Shown one piece after another: positions 40,919 to 49,565 of a DNA stretch of 64,000 nucleotides. Under the pieces are notes generated by a model that was given only the letters and a program-made list of their open reading frames with translations, was not told where the DNA came from and made no database searches. Each line of letters begins with the position of its first letter. The stretch's first letter is position 1. Source of the stretch: Streptomyces dioscori (GTDB lineage Bacteria; Actinomycetota; Actinomycetes; Streptomycetales; Streptomycetaceae); the NCBI RefSeq assembly GCF_003024195.1, contig NZ_KZ679062.1, positions 28,789 to 92,788 of the forward strand, given 5' to 3'. Position numbers and translations under genes: made by a program.

Positions 40919-43210
40919 TCAGACGCCGACCCGCTCGCCCTCGACCGCCGGCGGCTGAGGCGGCTGCGGCTGCGTCGACGGCTCCTCGAAGGACTCGTCG
41001 TGACTGAGGTCGGGGAGCCGGTTCAGCCACTTCGGGAAGTACCAGTTGCGCTCGCCGAGCAGGGCCATGGCCGCCGGGAGGAGCACACCGCGGATGATCG
41101 TGGCGTCGATCAGGACCGCCGCCGCGAGGCCCACACCCATCTGCTTCATGGACTGCATGGACAGCGTGCCGAAGATCGCGAAGACGGCGACCATGATGAC
41201 GGCGGCGCTGGTGATGACACCGGCCGTGGTGACGACGCCGTGCTGGATGGCGTCCCGGGTCGTCAGCCCCCGCAGCCGCGCCTCACGGATCCGCGAGACC
41301 ACGAACACGTGGTAGTCCATCGAGAGCCCGAACAGGATCACGAAGAGGAACAGCGGCAGCCAGGTGATGATCGCGCCCACACCCTCGGCGCCCACGAGGG
41401 ACGCGCCCCAGCCGTGCTGGAAGACGGCGACCAGGATGCCGTACGCCGCGCCGACCGACAGGAGGTTGAGGACGATCGAGGTGACCGCGATCGTCAGCGA
41501 GCGGAACGACAGGAGCATCAGCACGAAGGCGAAGACCACGACGAAGACGAAGACCGGGGCCACCGCACTGCCGAGCTGGTCGTTGAAGTCCTTCGAACCC
41601 GCCACCTGACCGGAGACCGGGGCCTCCACCCCGTCGACCTTGCCGAGTGTCGCGGGACGGACCTCGTCACGGATGATCGTCAGGCTCTTCTCGGCCTTGT
41701 CGAGGTTCGAGCCGCCCACCAGCGGCACGTACACGAAGGCGATGTTCTGGGCGTCGTGCACCTTGACGTCGACCGGGCCGCGCGAGGCCCCCGAACTGAC
41801 CGCCTGGGCCCGGAAGTCGGCGATCGCGGACTTCACCTCGGGCGAGTTGATGTCGTCGGCCTTGACGACCACCTCGGCCGGGTCGGAACCGCCGGGGAAG
41901 GCCTCGTTCACCCGCTCGTACGTCGCCACGATCGGCAGCGAGTCGCCGAACTCCTGGTCCAGCGTGAGGTTCTGGGTCTTCATGCCGAGCGCGGGAGCGG
42001 CGATGGCCACCAGGGCGCCCGCCGCGACGACCAGCGAGATCGCCGGCTTGGCCAGCACCACACGCAGGACGGCCGTCCAGAAACGGCTGTCGTTGCCGGA
42101 ACCGCCCTTGCCCGCACCGCCGTTGGCCTTGCGGCGCTTGTCCGGGTGCAGGAACGGGATACGCCCCGTCTCGACCCGCTTGCCGAGCAGCGACAGGACC
42201 GCGGGAAGCACCGTCACCGAGCCGACCATGGCGACCGCCACGACCATCAGGGAGGCGAGCCCCATCGCCTTGAAGGTGGCGATACCGGTGAACAGCATGC
42301 CCGCCATCGCCACGCACACCGTGACACCGGAGACGATGATGGCCCGGCCGCTGGTCGCCGCCGCGATGCGCAGGGCGGTCTCGGGGTCCCGGCCCGCCGC
42401 GCGCTCCTCGCGCTCGCGCCGCAGATAGAACAGGCAGTAGTCGACGCCGACCGCGAGCCCGACCAGCAGCATCACGGAACTTGAGGTCTCGTCCATCGGC
42501 TGGATGTGGCTGACGATCATCATCAGGCCCATGGTGGCCATGATCGCGGTGATCGCGAGCAGGACCGGCACCAGGGCCGCCACCAGCGCGCCGAACGCGA
42601 CCAGCAGGATGCCGAGGGCCACCGGCACGGCGGAGAACTCGGCCTGCTGGAAGTCGTCGCCGAACGCGTCGTCGAACGTCTTGTTCATGCTGGCGCCGCC
42701 GATCTCCTCGATCCGCAACGCCTCATGGTCCTTCTGGACCTCCTCCACGGCCTTCAGCACGGGCTCGACCCGCTCGCCCGCCGTGTCGGCCTCGCCGCGC
42801 ATGTCGAACTGGACCAGCGCGCTGCGGCCGTCCTTCGAGATCGTCTTCGTGTCGTACGGCGAGGTCACGTCGGTCACCTTGCCGGTGCCCTCGACCGCCT
42901 TGATCACGGCGGCGACGGCGGCACGGAACTCGCTGTCGGTCGCCTTGAGACCCGTGTCCTTCGCCTGGAGGAGCACGGTCTCCCCGGCGGGCTCCTCGAT
43001 CCCCGCCTGCTCCGCGATGGCCGCTGCCCGGCCCGTCTCGCCCCCGAGCTGCTCGCTGTCCTTGAGCTCGACCGTGCCCGCCGCCGAGCCGAGTCCCATC
43101 GCCAGAACGACGAACAGCACCCAGATCCCGACGGCCGCCCAGCGGTGCCGGGCGCTCCAGCCACCGGCCCGGGCCGCTATCCCCCGTACCCGCGTGTCTC
43201 GCTTCCCCAT
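40919..43210 (-). CDS. MMPL family RND-type transporter
   Basis: 763 residues in two RND repeats, about twelve hydrophobic helices. The first is WAAVGIWVLFVVLAMGLGSA. MMPL features include GLAVGVDYCLFYLRREREER and, in the second repeat, FGLSMDYHVFVVSRIREARL (the GxxxDY proton-relay pairs). Two large extracytoplasmic loops lie at roughly 45-200 and 430-530. The family exports lipids or hydrophobic compounds, driven by protons. ATG of MGKRDTRV chosen because AAGGGGG lies ten bases upstream; a longer start at 43258 lacks one. No regulator adjacent. Confidence 0.9.
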   Translation of the reverse strand: MGKRDTRVRGIAARAGGWSARHRWAAVGIWVLFVVLAMGLGSAAGTVELKDSEQLGGETGRAAAIAEQAGIEEPAGETVLLQAKDTGLKATDSEFRAAVAAVIKAVEGTGKVTDVTSPYDTKTISKDGRSALVQFDMRGEADTAGERVEPVLKAVEEVQKDHEALRIEEIGGASMNKTFDDAFGDDFQQAEFSAVPVALGILLVAFGALVAALVPVLLAITAIMATMGLMMIVSHIQPMDETSSSVMLLVGLAVGVDYCLFYLRREREERAAGRDPETALRIAAATSGRAIIVSGVTVCVAMAGMLFTGIATFKAMGLASLMVVAVAMVGSVTVLPAVLSLLGKRVETGRIPFLHPDKRRKANGGAGKGGSGNDSRFWTAVLRVVLAKPAISLVVAAGALVAIAAPALGMKTQNLTLDQEFGDSLPIVATYERVNEAFPGGSDPAEVVVKADDINSPEVKSAIADFRAQAVSSGASRGPVDVKVHDAQNIAFVYVPLVGGSNLDKAEKSLTIIRDEVRPATLGKVDGVEAPVSGQVAGSKDFNDQLGSAVAPVFVFVVVFAFVLMLLSFRSLTIAVTSIVLNLLSVGAAYGILVAVFQHGWGASLVGAEGVGAIITWLPLFLFVILFGLSMDYHVFVVSRIREARLRGLTTRDAIQHGVVTTAGVITSAAVIMVAVFAIFGTLSMQSMKQMGVGLAAAVLIDATIIRGVLLPAAMALLGERNWYFPKWLNRLPDLSHDESFEEPSTQPQPPQPPAVEGERVGV

Positions 43211-43456
43211 GACGGGCTTGCCCCCTTGTCCTGGGCGCCGACCCCCTGCCGACACCATCGTTATGAAGGTATGGCGCGGATAAGGGCCTCTCCTCGTGCT
43301 CTTTGGTGAAGTCCGGCGGCCGGAAGTCCTCCCCCCGGACCCCGTGACCTCCGCACTGAGGAGGATGAGAGGCCCTTACATGTAAAGCCGCTCCTCGGGG
43401 GTCGCGCCCGAGCTGACCGGTCGGTAACCTGCGGTGGGCCGGGACGTCCCGGCCCG

Positions 43457-43495
43457 GCGGCCGTCGTACCCACCCCCACGGGGCACGACGGCCGC
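43457..43495. terminator. Hairpin in the gap between the MMPL and DUF1697 genes
   Basis: The 324-base gap 43211-43534 holds two divergent promoters. A perfect 11-base stem, arms 43457-43467 and 43485-43495, lies 39 bases before the DUF1697 start, so it would be in its leader. Further up, AAGGGCCTCTC (near 43283-43293) is repeated inverted as GAGAGGCCCTT (43366-43377), and CTGACCGGTCGGTAAC holds a short palindrome. None could be assigned to a known riboswitch. Confidence 0.45.
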
Positions 43496-43534
43496 CTCAG
43501 GGGGACTGTCGGACCCTGGGCCTAGGGTGGGCGG

Positions 43535-44092
43535 ATGACGACGGGGACGACGACGTACGCGGCGCTGCTGCGCGGGATCAATGTGGGCGGCAGCCGCAAG
43601 GTGCCGATGGCCGAGCTGCGGACCCTCCTGGAAGGGCTCGGGCACGGCGGCGTGGGCACGTATCTGCAGAGCGGGAACGCCGTGTTCACCAGCGACCACG
43701 GCGACGAGGACTCCCTCGCCGAGGAGCTGGCGGGCGCCCTCGCCGACCACTTCGGATTCACCGTCGACGTGCTGGTGCGCGACCACGCGTATCTGCGGGC
43801 CGTCCTCGACGCCTGCCCGTTCCCGGCCGCCGAACTGGAGGCCAAGCAGCTGCACGTCACGTACTTCTCGACGCCGGTCGACGCCGGACGCTTCGCGTCG
43901 GTCGACCGGAAGACCTTCCTGCCCGAGGAGTTCCGCCTCGGCGACCGCGTCCTGTACCTGTACGCCCCCGACGGCCTCGGCCGCTCCAAGCTGGCGGAGA
44001 GCCTGGCGAAGCCCCGGGTGACGAAGGGCGTCGTCGCCACCACGCGCAACTGGAACACCGTCGTCAAACTCGTGGAGCTGACCGATGGGTAA
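43535..44092 (+). CDS. DUF1697 domain protein
   Basis: 185 residues of the DUF1697 family, a small widespread cytoplasmic protein of unknown function. Typical blocks: YAALLRGINVGGSRKVPMAE, GVGTYLQSGNAVFTSD and FLPEEFRLGDRVLYLYAPDG, ending TTRNWNTVVKLVELT. ATG at 43535 is the family start. Its stop (TAA) overlaps an ATG at 44085 that is in frame with the next gene, so coupling with the reductase-like gene is possible. Confidence 0.9.
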   Translation: MTTGTTTYAALLRGINVGGSRKVPMAELRTLLEGLGHGGVGTYLQSGNAVFTSDHGDEDSLAEELAGALADHFGFTVDVLVRDHAYLRAVLDACPFPAAELEAKQLHVTYFSTPVDAGRFASVDRKTFLPEEFRLGDRVLYLYAPDGLGRSKLAESLAKPRVTKGVVATTRNWNTVVKLVELTDG

Positions 44093-44213
44093 GCCCGACC
44101 CTGACCCCGAGCACGACGAGAACGCGGCGGCGTCCGTCGAGGAGGCCAGCATGGGCGAACTGCACATCCTGGCCCACGGGGTCCGCCGTTCACGGTGTGA
44201 CAGGCTCGGGGGT

Positions 44214-45257
44214 ATGCGCTACATCATCATCGGAGCTGGGGCCGTGGGCGGGGCCGTCGGCGGGCGTCTTGCCGAGTCGGGACACGACGTGGTGATCGTC
44301 GCGCGCGGCGCGCACCACGACGCGTTGCGCGAGCGGGGACTGCGGCTCGTGACCCCCGACGGGGCCCGCACCCACCGGCTGCCCACGGTCGACGGCCCGT
44401 CGGCCCTCGGCGAACTGCGGCCGGACGACGTCCTCGTGCTCGCCGTGAAGACGCAGGACAGCGTGGCGGCGCTGGAGGAATGGGGGCCCGCCCCGGTGGC
44501 GGGCGGCGGTACGGCGGCCGAACGGCTGCCGTTGCTGTGCGCCCAGAACGGCGTGGAGAGCCAGCGGCTCGCACTGCGCCGCTTCCACCGGGTGTACGGG
44601 GTGTGCGTGTGGCTGCCCGCCACCTTCGTCGAGCCGGGCGTGGTGTCGGCGGCCGGTACGCCGCTGACCGGCATCCTGCACCTCGGGCGCTTCCCGCACG
44701 GCACGGACGACACCGCGCGGGCCGTCGCCGCCGACCTGTCCGCGTCCCGCTTCGAGGCGCCGGTCGTGCCCGATGTGACGCGCTGGCAGTACGCCAAACT
44801 GCTCGCCAACCTCGCCAACGCCACCGAGGCCGTCAGCGGGGTCGTCGACAGTGAGGAGGCCCGTGCGCTGCGGGGCCGCGTACGCGCCGAGGGCGAGGCC
44901 GTGCTCGCCGCCGCGGGCATCGCGTACGCCTCGCAGGAGGAACAGAAGGAGGCCCGCGCCGACAAGATGCGCCTGGTACCGCTCGACGACGGACCGGTGC
45001 GTGGCGGCGGATCGTCCTGGCAGTCGCTGAGCCGGGGCACGGGCACGATCGAGGCGGACTACCTCAACGGGGAGATCGCCCTGCTGGGGCGCCTGCACGG
45101 AGTCCCGACGCCCCTCAACGACCTGCTGCGACGCCTCGCGAACGAGTTCGCGCGGGAGCGACGGGCGGCGGGTTCGATGCCGGTGGCCGAGCTGGTACGG
45201 CTGGCCGACGAGGCGGTCGCGCAGGCGCTCCCGATCTCCGGTGCCTCAACTCCGTGA
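44214..45257 (+). CDS. Ketopantoate reductase (PanE/ApbA)-like protein
   Basis: 347 residues. N-terminal NADP-binding Rossmann turn GAGAVGGAVGG right after the start MRYIIIGAG; catalytic lysine in QYAKLLANLANATEAVSG; substrate-binding SRGTGTIEADYLNGEI with the paired NGE motif of the family. It may reduce 2-dehydropantoate or a related keto acid. A true PanE is usually ~300 residues, and the extra loops make a different acid possible. Start: ATG at 44214 fits the fold exactly. The frame stays open back to an ATG at 44085, giving a 43-residue acidic extension (DPDPEHDENAAASVEEAS) that would be unusual but cannot be excluded. Confidence 0.85.
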   Translation: MRYIIIGAGAVGGAVGGRLAESGHDVVIVARGAHHDALRERGLRLVTPDGARTHRLPTVDGPSALGELRPDDVLVLAVKTQDSVAALEEWGPAPVAGGGTAAERLPLLCAQNGVESQRLALRRFHRVYGVCVWLPATFVEPGVVSAAGTPLTGILHLGRFPHGTDDTARAVAADLSASRFEAPVVPDVTRWQYAKLLANLANATEAVSGVVDSEEARALRGRVRAEGEAVLAAAGIAYASQEEQKEARADKMRLVPLDDGPVRGGGSSWQSLSRGTGTIEADYLNGEIALLGRLHGVPTPLNDLLRRLANEFARERRAAGSMPVAELVRLADEAVAQALPISGASTP

Positions 45258-45313
45258 CACACGGCCCCTCGTATCCCTAGGGTGATGGAGCGATTACGGG
45301 GTGGGGGGCCGAA

Positions 45314-46816
45314 ATGGTCGGAAGACAGTTGCCGTCGTTGCCGAAGATGCGCAAGGACGCGGTCACACGGCGGCTGTGCGCGTCGGTGCATCTCGACGCG
45401 GACTTCGCCCACGAGGCGGACCACCGGCTCACCGGCGACGGCCTGAACGCCATGGGCCCGGCCCTCGGCATCAACCTCGTCGCCCTCGCCCGGCACGCGC
45501 GCGTGGCCGTCAGGGCCCGCGCCGCGCTCGACCGACAGCTCGCCTGGCTGTTCGCGGCCGGCTGGGCCGCGCTGCTCGTCGGTGTGGCGGCCCTCATCAA
45601 GGGGCAGGGGCCGATCGCGATGGTCGCCGTCTACGGGCCCGTGACGGTCCTTGCCGCCGCCTGGTGGCTCGTCCACCACGACCAGGCGCGCGCCAGGGCC
45701 GCGGCCCAGGACGTCTACCGCAGCCAGGACAAGGCCGAGAACCTCGCCCCGGCCGTCGAACAGGAGGCGGAGGCCCGGCTGCACGACCTCAAGCGGGCCA
45801 ACGTCATCCCGTACACCGACTCCGCGGAGCGCACCAACCCGTTCGTCGGCAGCGGCGACAAGATCAAGGAAACGCTCTGGCAGCCGATCGACGTCAGCAG
45901 GCCCGCGGACTCGCCCACCGGCGGCAAACTCACCGTCCGCCCCTTCGACGCCGTCGACCTGCACACCTATGTGGCCCGGGAGATGGAGGGAGTCTCCGGC
46001 CTCGACGGACTGCGCGCCAGGAACCGTCTGTACGTGCTCGGCAGCAACGCCCTCCACCTGCCCGACCTGCTGCCCGACCGCACCCGCCACCCGCGCGCCC
46101 AGATCCCCCGGCAACTCGTCCAGGCCGGCCTGCAGAGCCCCGGCGCCGGCATGCGCACGTACCTCTGTCTCGAACGGGTCGGCGAGGGCGGCCGGACCAT
46201 CGTCTCCATGTATCTGCGGGCGCGACTGCACCGGCCGAGTCTCACCTGGGAGGTCGCCGCGTACGCGATCCCGCCGCTGCACGGCCGCTTCCACCGGGTG
46301 GACCACCTGCCCGTCGCCCGCGCCGAGAGCTGGTGGAGCCTCGTCTCGTACGCCACCACGCACGTCTGGCCCGAACTGCGCGGCGCCTCCCGGCGGCTGC
46401 GCGCCCGGCGCCGGTTCCACCGCGAGGCGGAGCGCGCCCTGACCAGGACCCGCCGCGAGATCAAGGAACGCCATCTGGTGTACGACTACGGGGCGTTCGA
46501 CAGTCTGCGTGAGAGCCTCGGCGACTGGGACGCGGCCGGCTACTCGGAGAAGACCGACGCGCAGGACTTCCTGTTCCGGCTCCAGCAGGGCGTCCTCGTC
46601 GCGACCGAGCGCTTCCTCCAGGACCACAACGTCGACACGGGCTCCTTCGACAAGGCGCAGCAGATCATCAGCACCCAGACCTACAACATCTCCGGGGACA
46701 TCAACGGCCCCAGCAACATCGGCAACCAGGGCCAGATCACCATGGCGGGCGGCCAGCCGCAGCACGGGCAGGGCGGTGGCGGCCATCCGGGTGTGGGACA
46801 GGGCGGCGGCCCGTGA
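45314..46816 (+). CDS. Membrane protein with C-terminal GDINGPxNIG motif, partner of the GTPase system
   Basis: 500 residues, no family recognised. Two adjacent hydrophobic helices at about 77-97 and 101-121 (WLFAAGWAALLVGVAALIKG, then VAVYGPVTVLAAAWWLV) anchor a large cytoplasmic part with no enzyme motif I can name. A basic/acidic helical stretch (RRLRARRRFHREAERALTRT) follows near 360-380. The C-terminus has TYNISGDINGPSNIGNQGQI at about 455-476 and a Gly/Gln-rich tail. The same short motif begins the next gene's product. The pair converges on the kinase/GTPase operon with 36 bases between stops, and likely belongs to the same system. ATG after GGGGTGGGGGGCC. Confidence 0.7.
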   Translation: MVGRQLPSLPKMRKDAVTRRLCASVHLDADFAHEADHRLTGDGLNAMGPALGINLVALARHARVAVRARAALDRQLAWLFAAGWAALLVGVAALIKGQGPIAMVAVYGPVTVLAAAWWLVHHDQARARAAAQDVYRSQDKAENLAPAVEQEAEARLHDLKRANVIPYTDSAERTNPFVGSGDKIKETLWQPIDVSRPADSPTGGKLTVRPFDAVDLHTYVAREMEGVSGLDGLRARNRLYVLGSNALHLPDLLPDRTRHPRAQIPRQLVQAGLQSPGAGMRTYLCLERVGEGGRTIVSMYLRARLHRPSLTWEVAAYAIPPLHGRFHRVDHLPVARAESWWSLVSYATTHVWPELRGASRRLRARRRFHREAERALTRTRREIKERHLVYDYGAFDSLRESLGDWDAAGYSEKTDAQDFLFRLQQGVLVATERFLQDHNVDTGSFDKAQQIISTQTYNISGDINGPSNIGNQGQITMAGGQPQHGQGGGGHPGVGQGGGP

Positions 46817-46886
46817 CCCCGCCGCCGCATCCACGGCCCGACGGACCCGCGCGTACGGCGATCAGCACCTCGACCAGGAGCCAGGC

Positions 46887-47210
46887 ATGAGCACCTTCAA
46901 CTTCCACGGCGACATCAACGGCCCCACGAACATCGGTGACCACGGCCGCATCGAGATCAACAACGGCGTGGACGCCGCCCAGTCGCTGCGCCTGGCCGCC
47001 GAACTCGTGGAGCGGCTGCGTACCGAGAACCCGCCCCTCGTCGCGCAAGCGGAGGTCGTACGGGGCGAGTTGGCGCGGGCCGAGCAGGACGGCGCCGCAC
47101 CGGACCGCGGGCGGGTCCGCTCGGCCCTGGAGACGATCTCCGTGGGCGTCGCGGCCGGCAGCGGAGGGCTCGCCCTCGCACAGGAGCTGAGCCGGGTCCT
47201 CGGTCTGTGA
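46887..47210 (+). CDS. Small protein with N-terminal GDINGPTNIG motif
   Basis: 107 residues. The N-terminal 25 residues, FNFHGDINGPTNIGDHGRIE, form a Gly/Asn-rich beta-type segment like those found on effector-associated and STAND-type proteins in Streptomyces. The remainder is helical (QSLRLAAELVERLRTENPPL and RVRSALETISVGVAAGSGGL). No catalytic residues evident. The motif matches the C-terminus of the preceding membrane protein, with a shared 16-base DNA segment GACATCAACGGCCCCA at 46697-46712 and 46911-46926. AGGAG lies six bases before the ATG. It may dock onto the membrane partner through this segment, which is inference. Confidence 0.75.
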   Translation: MSTFNFHGDINGPTNIGDHGRIEINNGVDAAQSLRLAAELVERLRTENPPLVAQAEVVRGELARAEQDGAAPDRGRVRSALETISVGVAAGSGGLALAQELSRVLGL

Positions 47211-47246
47211 ACCCGGCGCGGCCCCCTCACCCGTGATCCGGGGCGG

Positions 47247-48590
47247 TCACTTCGCCCGTACGACCGCGCGGCTCCCGTCGCCCAGGTCCAGTTCCAGGCC
47301 CGCGCGCAGCGGTACCGTCTGGCCGGGGCCGATCTGCTGGGACGTACCGTCCGAGCGCGTGCCGGCCCAGGTCCTGCTGCTGCGGTTCGCGATGCCGAAG
47401 CGGCCCGGCTTCGAGGGGTGTTCCACCAGTTCGGCCACCAGGCTCGCGTCCGAGTAGTCGTGCCGGGCGGGCTCCGCCTCCAGATGGTGGGCCTGCACCC
47501 GGGCCGCGCGCGGCAGCCGGATGTGGCGCTCGGTACGCGGCGGGGGAGTGGTCACCGTCAGACGCGGCGGCAGCACCAGCAGTGCCCCGCAGCCCCAGCA
47601 CGGGCGGGACGCCTGCGGCTGGGGCTCGCCCGGCTCCGTCATGTTCTGCCGCCCGCAGGACGCGCACTCCACCACCGCGTCCCGTACCGCCCGCAGCGCG
47701 TCACGCCACTCGGACTCCCGTACCCGCACCGCCGGATCGTGCAGCCCCGCCGTGAAGCTGCGCCGGAACAGCTCCTGGAGGGCGCCCGCGGAGGCGTCCC
47801 AGGTGGCCAGCACGGTCGCGTGCTCCATCGGGTCGGGCTCGTTCGAGTCGTCCGCCGGGTCGAAGACGAACAGCGGGTTCTTCCCGTAGAGCTTCCGTTC
47901 GGCGGCCTCGTCCAGACAGTGGATCGCCAACTCCCGTCTGCCCTTGAGCGGATGATGGTTCATCAGGAACATGAACAGCAGCACGGCCAGCGAGTGCAGA
48001 TCTGACTGCGTGCCGGGACGGGCGCCCGGCTCGGCGCGCACCAGCTCGGGCGCCATGAACTCCATCGTCCCGGAGATCCCGCTCGCGTCGCCCTCCACCA
48101 CGGCGTTGTCGTTGTCGCAGACGAGGATGTCACCGGTGTCCGGGTCGAAAAAGACGTTGCCCCAGGAGATGTCCCGGTAGGCGATGCCGCGCGAGTGGAG
48201 CGCCTGGTACGCCTCGACGGTGTAGAGGCACGCCGTCAGCAACGCGCGCGTGCTGGTGCGCAGTTGGCGGCGGAACAGGGCGGGCAGTCCCTTGAACCGG
48301 TCGGGCCGCAGCCCCATCAGATACCCGAACGACCCGTGGTGCCAGGGCACGTACGCCTCGGGCCACAGGAAGCGGTCGTCGTCGAAGTCGCGGGACACCA
48401 GCTCCCGTACGATCCCCTCCTGCTCGGGGGTCGCGCAGGTCGGGTAGTACCACTTGAGGGCCTTCTCGCCGGCGGACGTCTTCACCCGGTAGACCTCGCC
48501 CTGGCCGCCCGCCCCCAGCATGTCGACGACCTGAACCTCCTCACCGGTCTCCACGGTCAGGCGGGTGCCGCTGTCGAGCATGCCGGTCAT
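47247..48590 (-). CDS. Atypical Ser/Thr protein kinase with zinc ribbon and FHA-like tail
   Basis: 447 residues. Kinase N-lobe: glycine loop LGAGGQGEVY at 25-34 and ATP lysine K46 in EKALKWYY. The catalytic loop is YRDISWGN (138-145), Tyr in place of the usual His of HRD, with D140 and N145 kept. The Mg loop is CDNDNAV (158-164), DND in place of DFG. GTMEFMAPEL and SDLHSLAVLLFMFL follow. After the kinase come a zinc ribbon (CASCGRQN ... CWGCGALL, about 312-338) and a beta-rich tail (FGIANRSSRTWAGTRSDGTS, then QIGPGQTVPLRAG) resembling an FHA-like domain. Probably active but non-canonical. Last gene of the minus-strand chain; its ATG abuts the PP2C stop with no gap. Confidence 0.88.
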   Translation of the reverse strand: MTGMLDSGTRLTVETGEEVQVVDMLGAGGQGEVYRVKTSAGEKALKWYYPTCATPEQEGIVRELVSRDFDDDRFLWPEAYVPWHHGSFGYLMGLRPDRFKGLPALFRRQLRTSTRALLTACLYTVEAYQALHSRGIAYRDISWGNVFFDPDTGDILVCDNDNAVVEGDASGISGTMEFMAPELVRAEPGARPGTQSDLHSLAVLLFMFLMNHHPLKGRRELAIHCLDEAAERKLYGKNPLFVFDPADDSNEPDPMEHATVLATWDASAGALQELFRRSFTAGLHDPAVRVRESEWRDALRAVRDAVVECASCGRQNMTEPGEPQPQASRPCWGCGALLVLPPRLTVTTPPPRTERHIRLPRAARVQAHHLEAEPARHDYSDASLVAELVEHPSKPGRFGIANRSSRTWAGTRSDGTSQQIGPGQTVPLRAGLELDLGDGSRAVVRAK

Positions 48591-49565
48591 CTAGGTCTCC
48601 TTCGTCTTCTTCTTCGGTTCGGGTTCCGTGCCGGGGTCGGTGCCGGGCGTCGAATCGGGCTCCGCGTCGGGTACCGCGTCGGGTTCCGCGCCGGCCTCCG
48701 TGTCGGGCTTCGGCTGCGGGCGGGCCGCGTACGAGTGCAGGAGGGCCGCGGTCAGGGTCGTGTCGTCGCCGGAGTACCGGGAGGCGTGCCGCAGCCAGTC
48801 GGGCAGCGCGTCCCGCACCCCCTCGAAGCCCTCCGTCGCGAGCCGCTCGTCCATGTCCCCGACGAACTCCGTGAAGCCGTCGCCCGACGCGAAACTCTTC
48901 GACAGACCGTCCGTGGACAGCACCACCAGCCGCGGGATCCGCGCCTCCTCGAACACGGGCGCCCAGTGCGTCCGTACCGAACGCCACGCCTGCGGCCCGC
49001 ACAACGACTCGGTCTCGTCGCCCAGGTCGTCCTCGGCCGGGGCCAACGGCCTTTCCACCGAGCCGTCGTGGCCCACCACCGCCAGATCGCCGTCGCCGAT
49101 CTGCCAGGCCGTCAGGAGCCACGGTGTGACGACCGCGCCGATCAGCGTGGTCCCGTACAGCGTCAGCTTCTCGTCGGGTCCTGGCTCGGGCAGGCCCAGG
49201 TCGGCCACCGGGCGGTGCCGTGCCCAGTGCCCGAGGGCCGCCTCGCGCCAGGACTGGACGAGGGCGCGCGGCATGTCGTTGCGGGCGTAGTTCATCAGCC
49301 GGGCGAGCCCGCCCGGTTCGTGGCAGGCGTCGGCGGCCCGGCCGAACTCCGTCGCCAGCGCGACGAACCGGTCCACGGCGAACCGCGCCCCGAGCGCGCT
49401 GCGCGCGTGCGCGGCCGAGCCGTGGCCGTCCGCCACCGCGAGGACGAGGGGATCGGCCGAGGAACCGGTCCCGGAGAACGCGTACCAGTCCTGGTTCTGC
49501 CGTTTCCCGGTCCCCTGGATGCTTTCGGCGAGGGTGGCCCAGCGCCGTACGAGTGCCGTCACCAC
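48591..49565 (-). CDS. PP2C-family protein phosphatase
   Basis: 324 residues. PP2C metal-binding signatures: NQDWYAF (24-30), VADGHG (44-49), the later STDGLSKSF and GDDTTLTAAL. It should dephosphorylate Ser/Thr residues, presumably those set by the kinase encoded next door. The last ~45 residues are an acidic Pro-Asp-Ser-Glu repeat (PDAVPDAEPDSTPGTDPGTE) ending in lysines, a disordered tail. Two adjacent GTG codons (49565 and 49562) can start it; the second forms a GTGA overlap with the vWA stop. Soluble. Confidence 0.9.
   Translation of the reverse strand: MVTALVRRWATLAESIQGTGKRQNQDWYAFSGTGSSADPLVLAVADGHGSAAHARSALGARFAVDRFVALATEFGRAADACHEPGGLARLMNYARNDMPRALVQSWREAALGHWARHRPVADLGLPEPGPDEKLTLYGTTLIGAVVTPWLLTAWQIGDGDLAVVGHDGSVERPLAPAEDDLGDETESLCGPQAWRSVRTHWAPVFEEARIPRLVVLSTDGLSKSFASGDGFTEFVGDMDERLATEGFEGVRDALPDWLRHASRYSGDDTTLTAALLHSYAARPQPKPDTEAGAEPDAVPDAEPDSTPGTDPGTEPEPKKKTKET

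Noticed and set aside
44085..44213. Separate small gene or long N-terminal extension before the ketopantoate-reductase-like gene
   Set aside because: No stop before the reductase and no fold; the Rossmann start at 44214 fits the family. Kept as an alternative start only.
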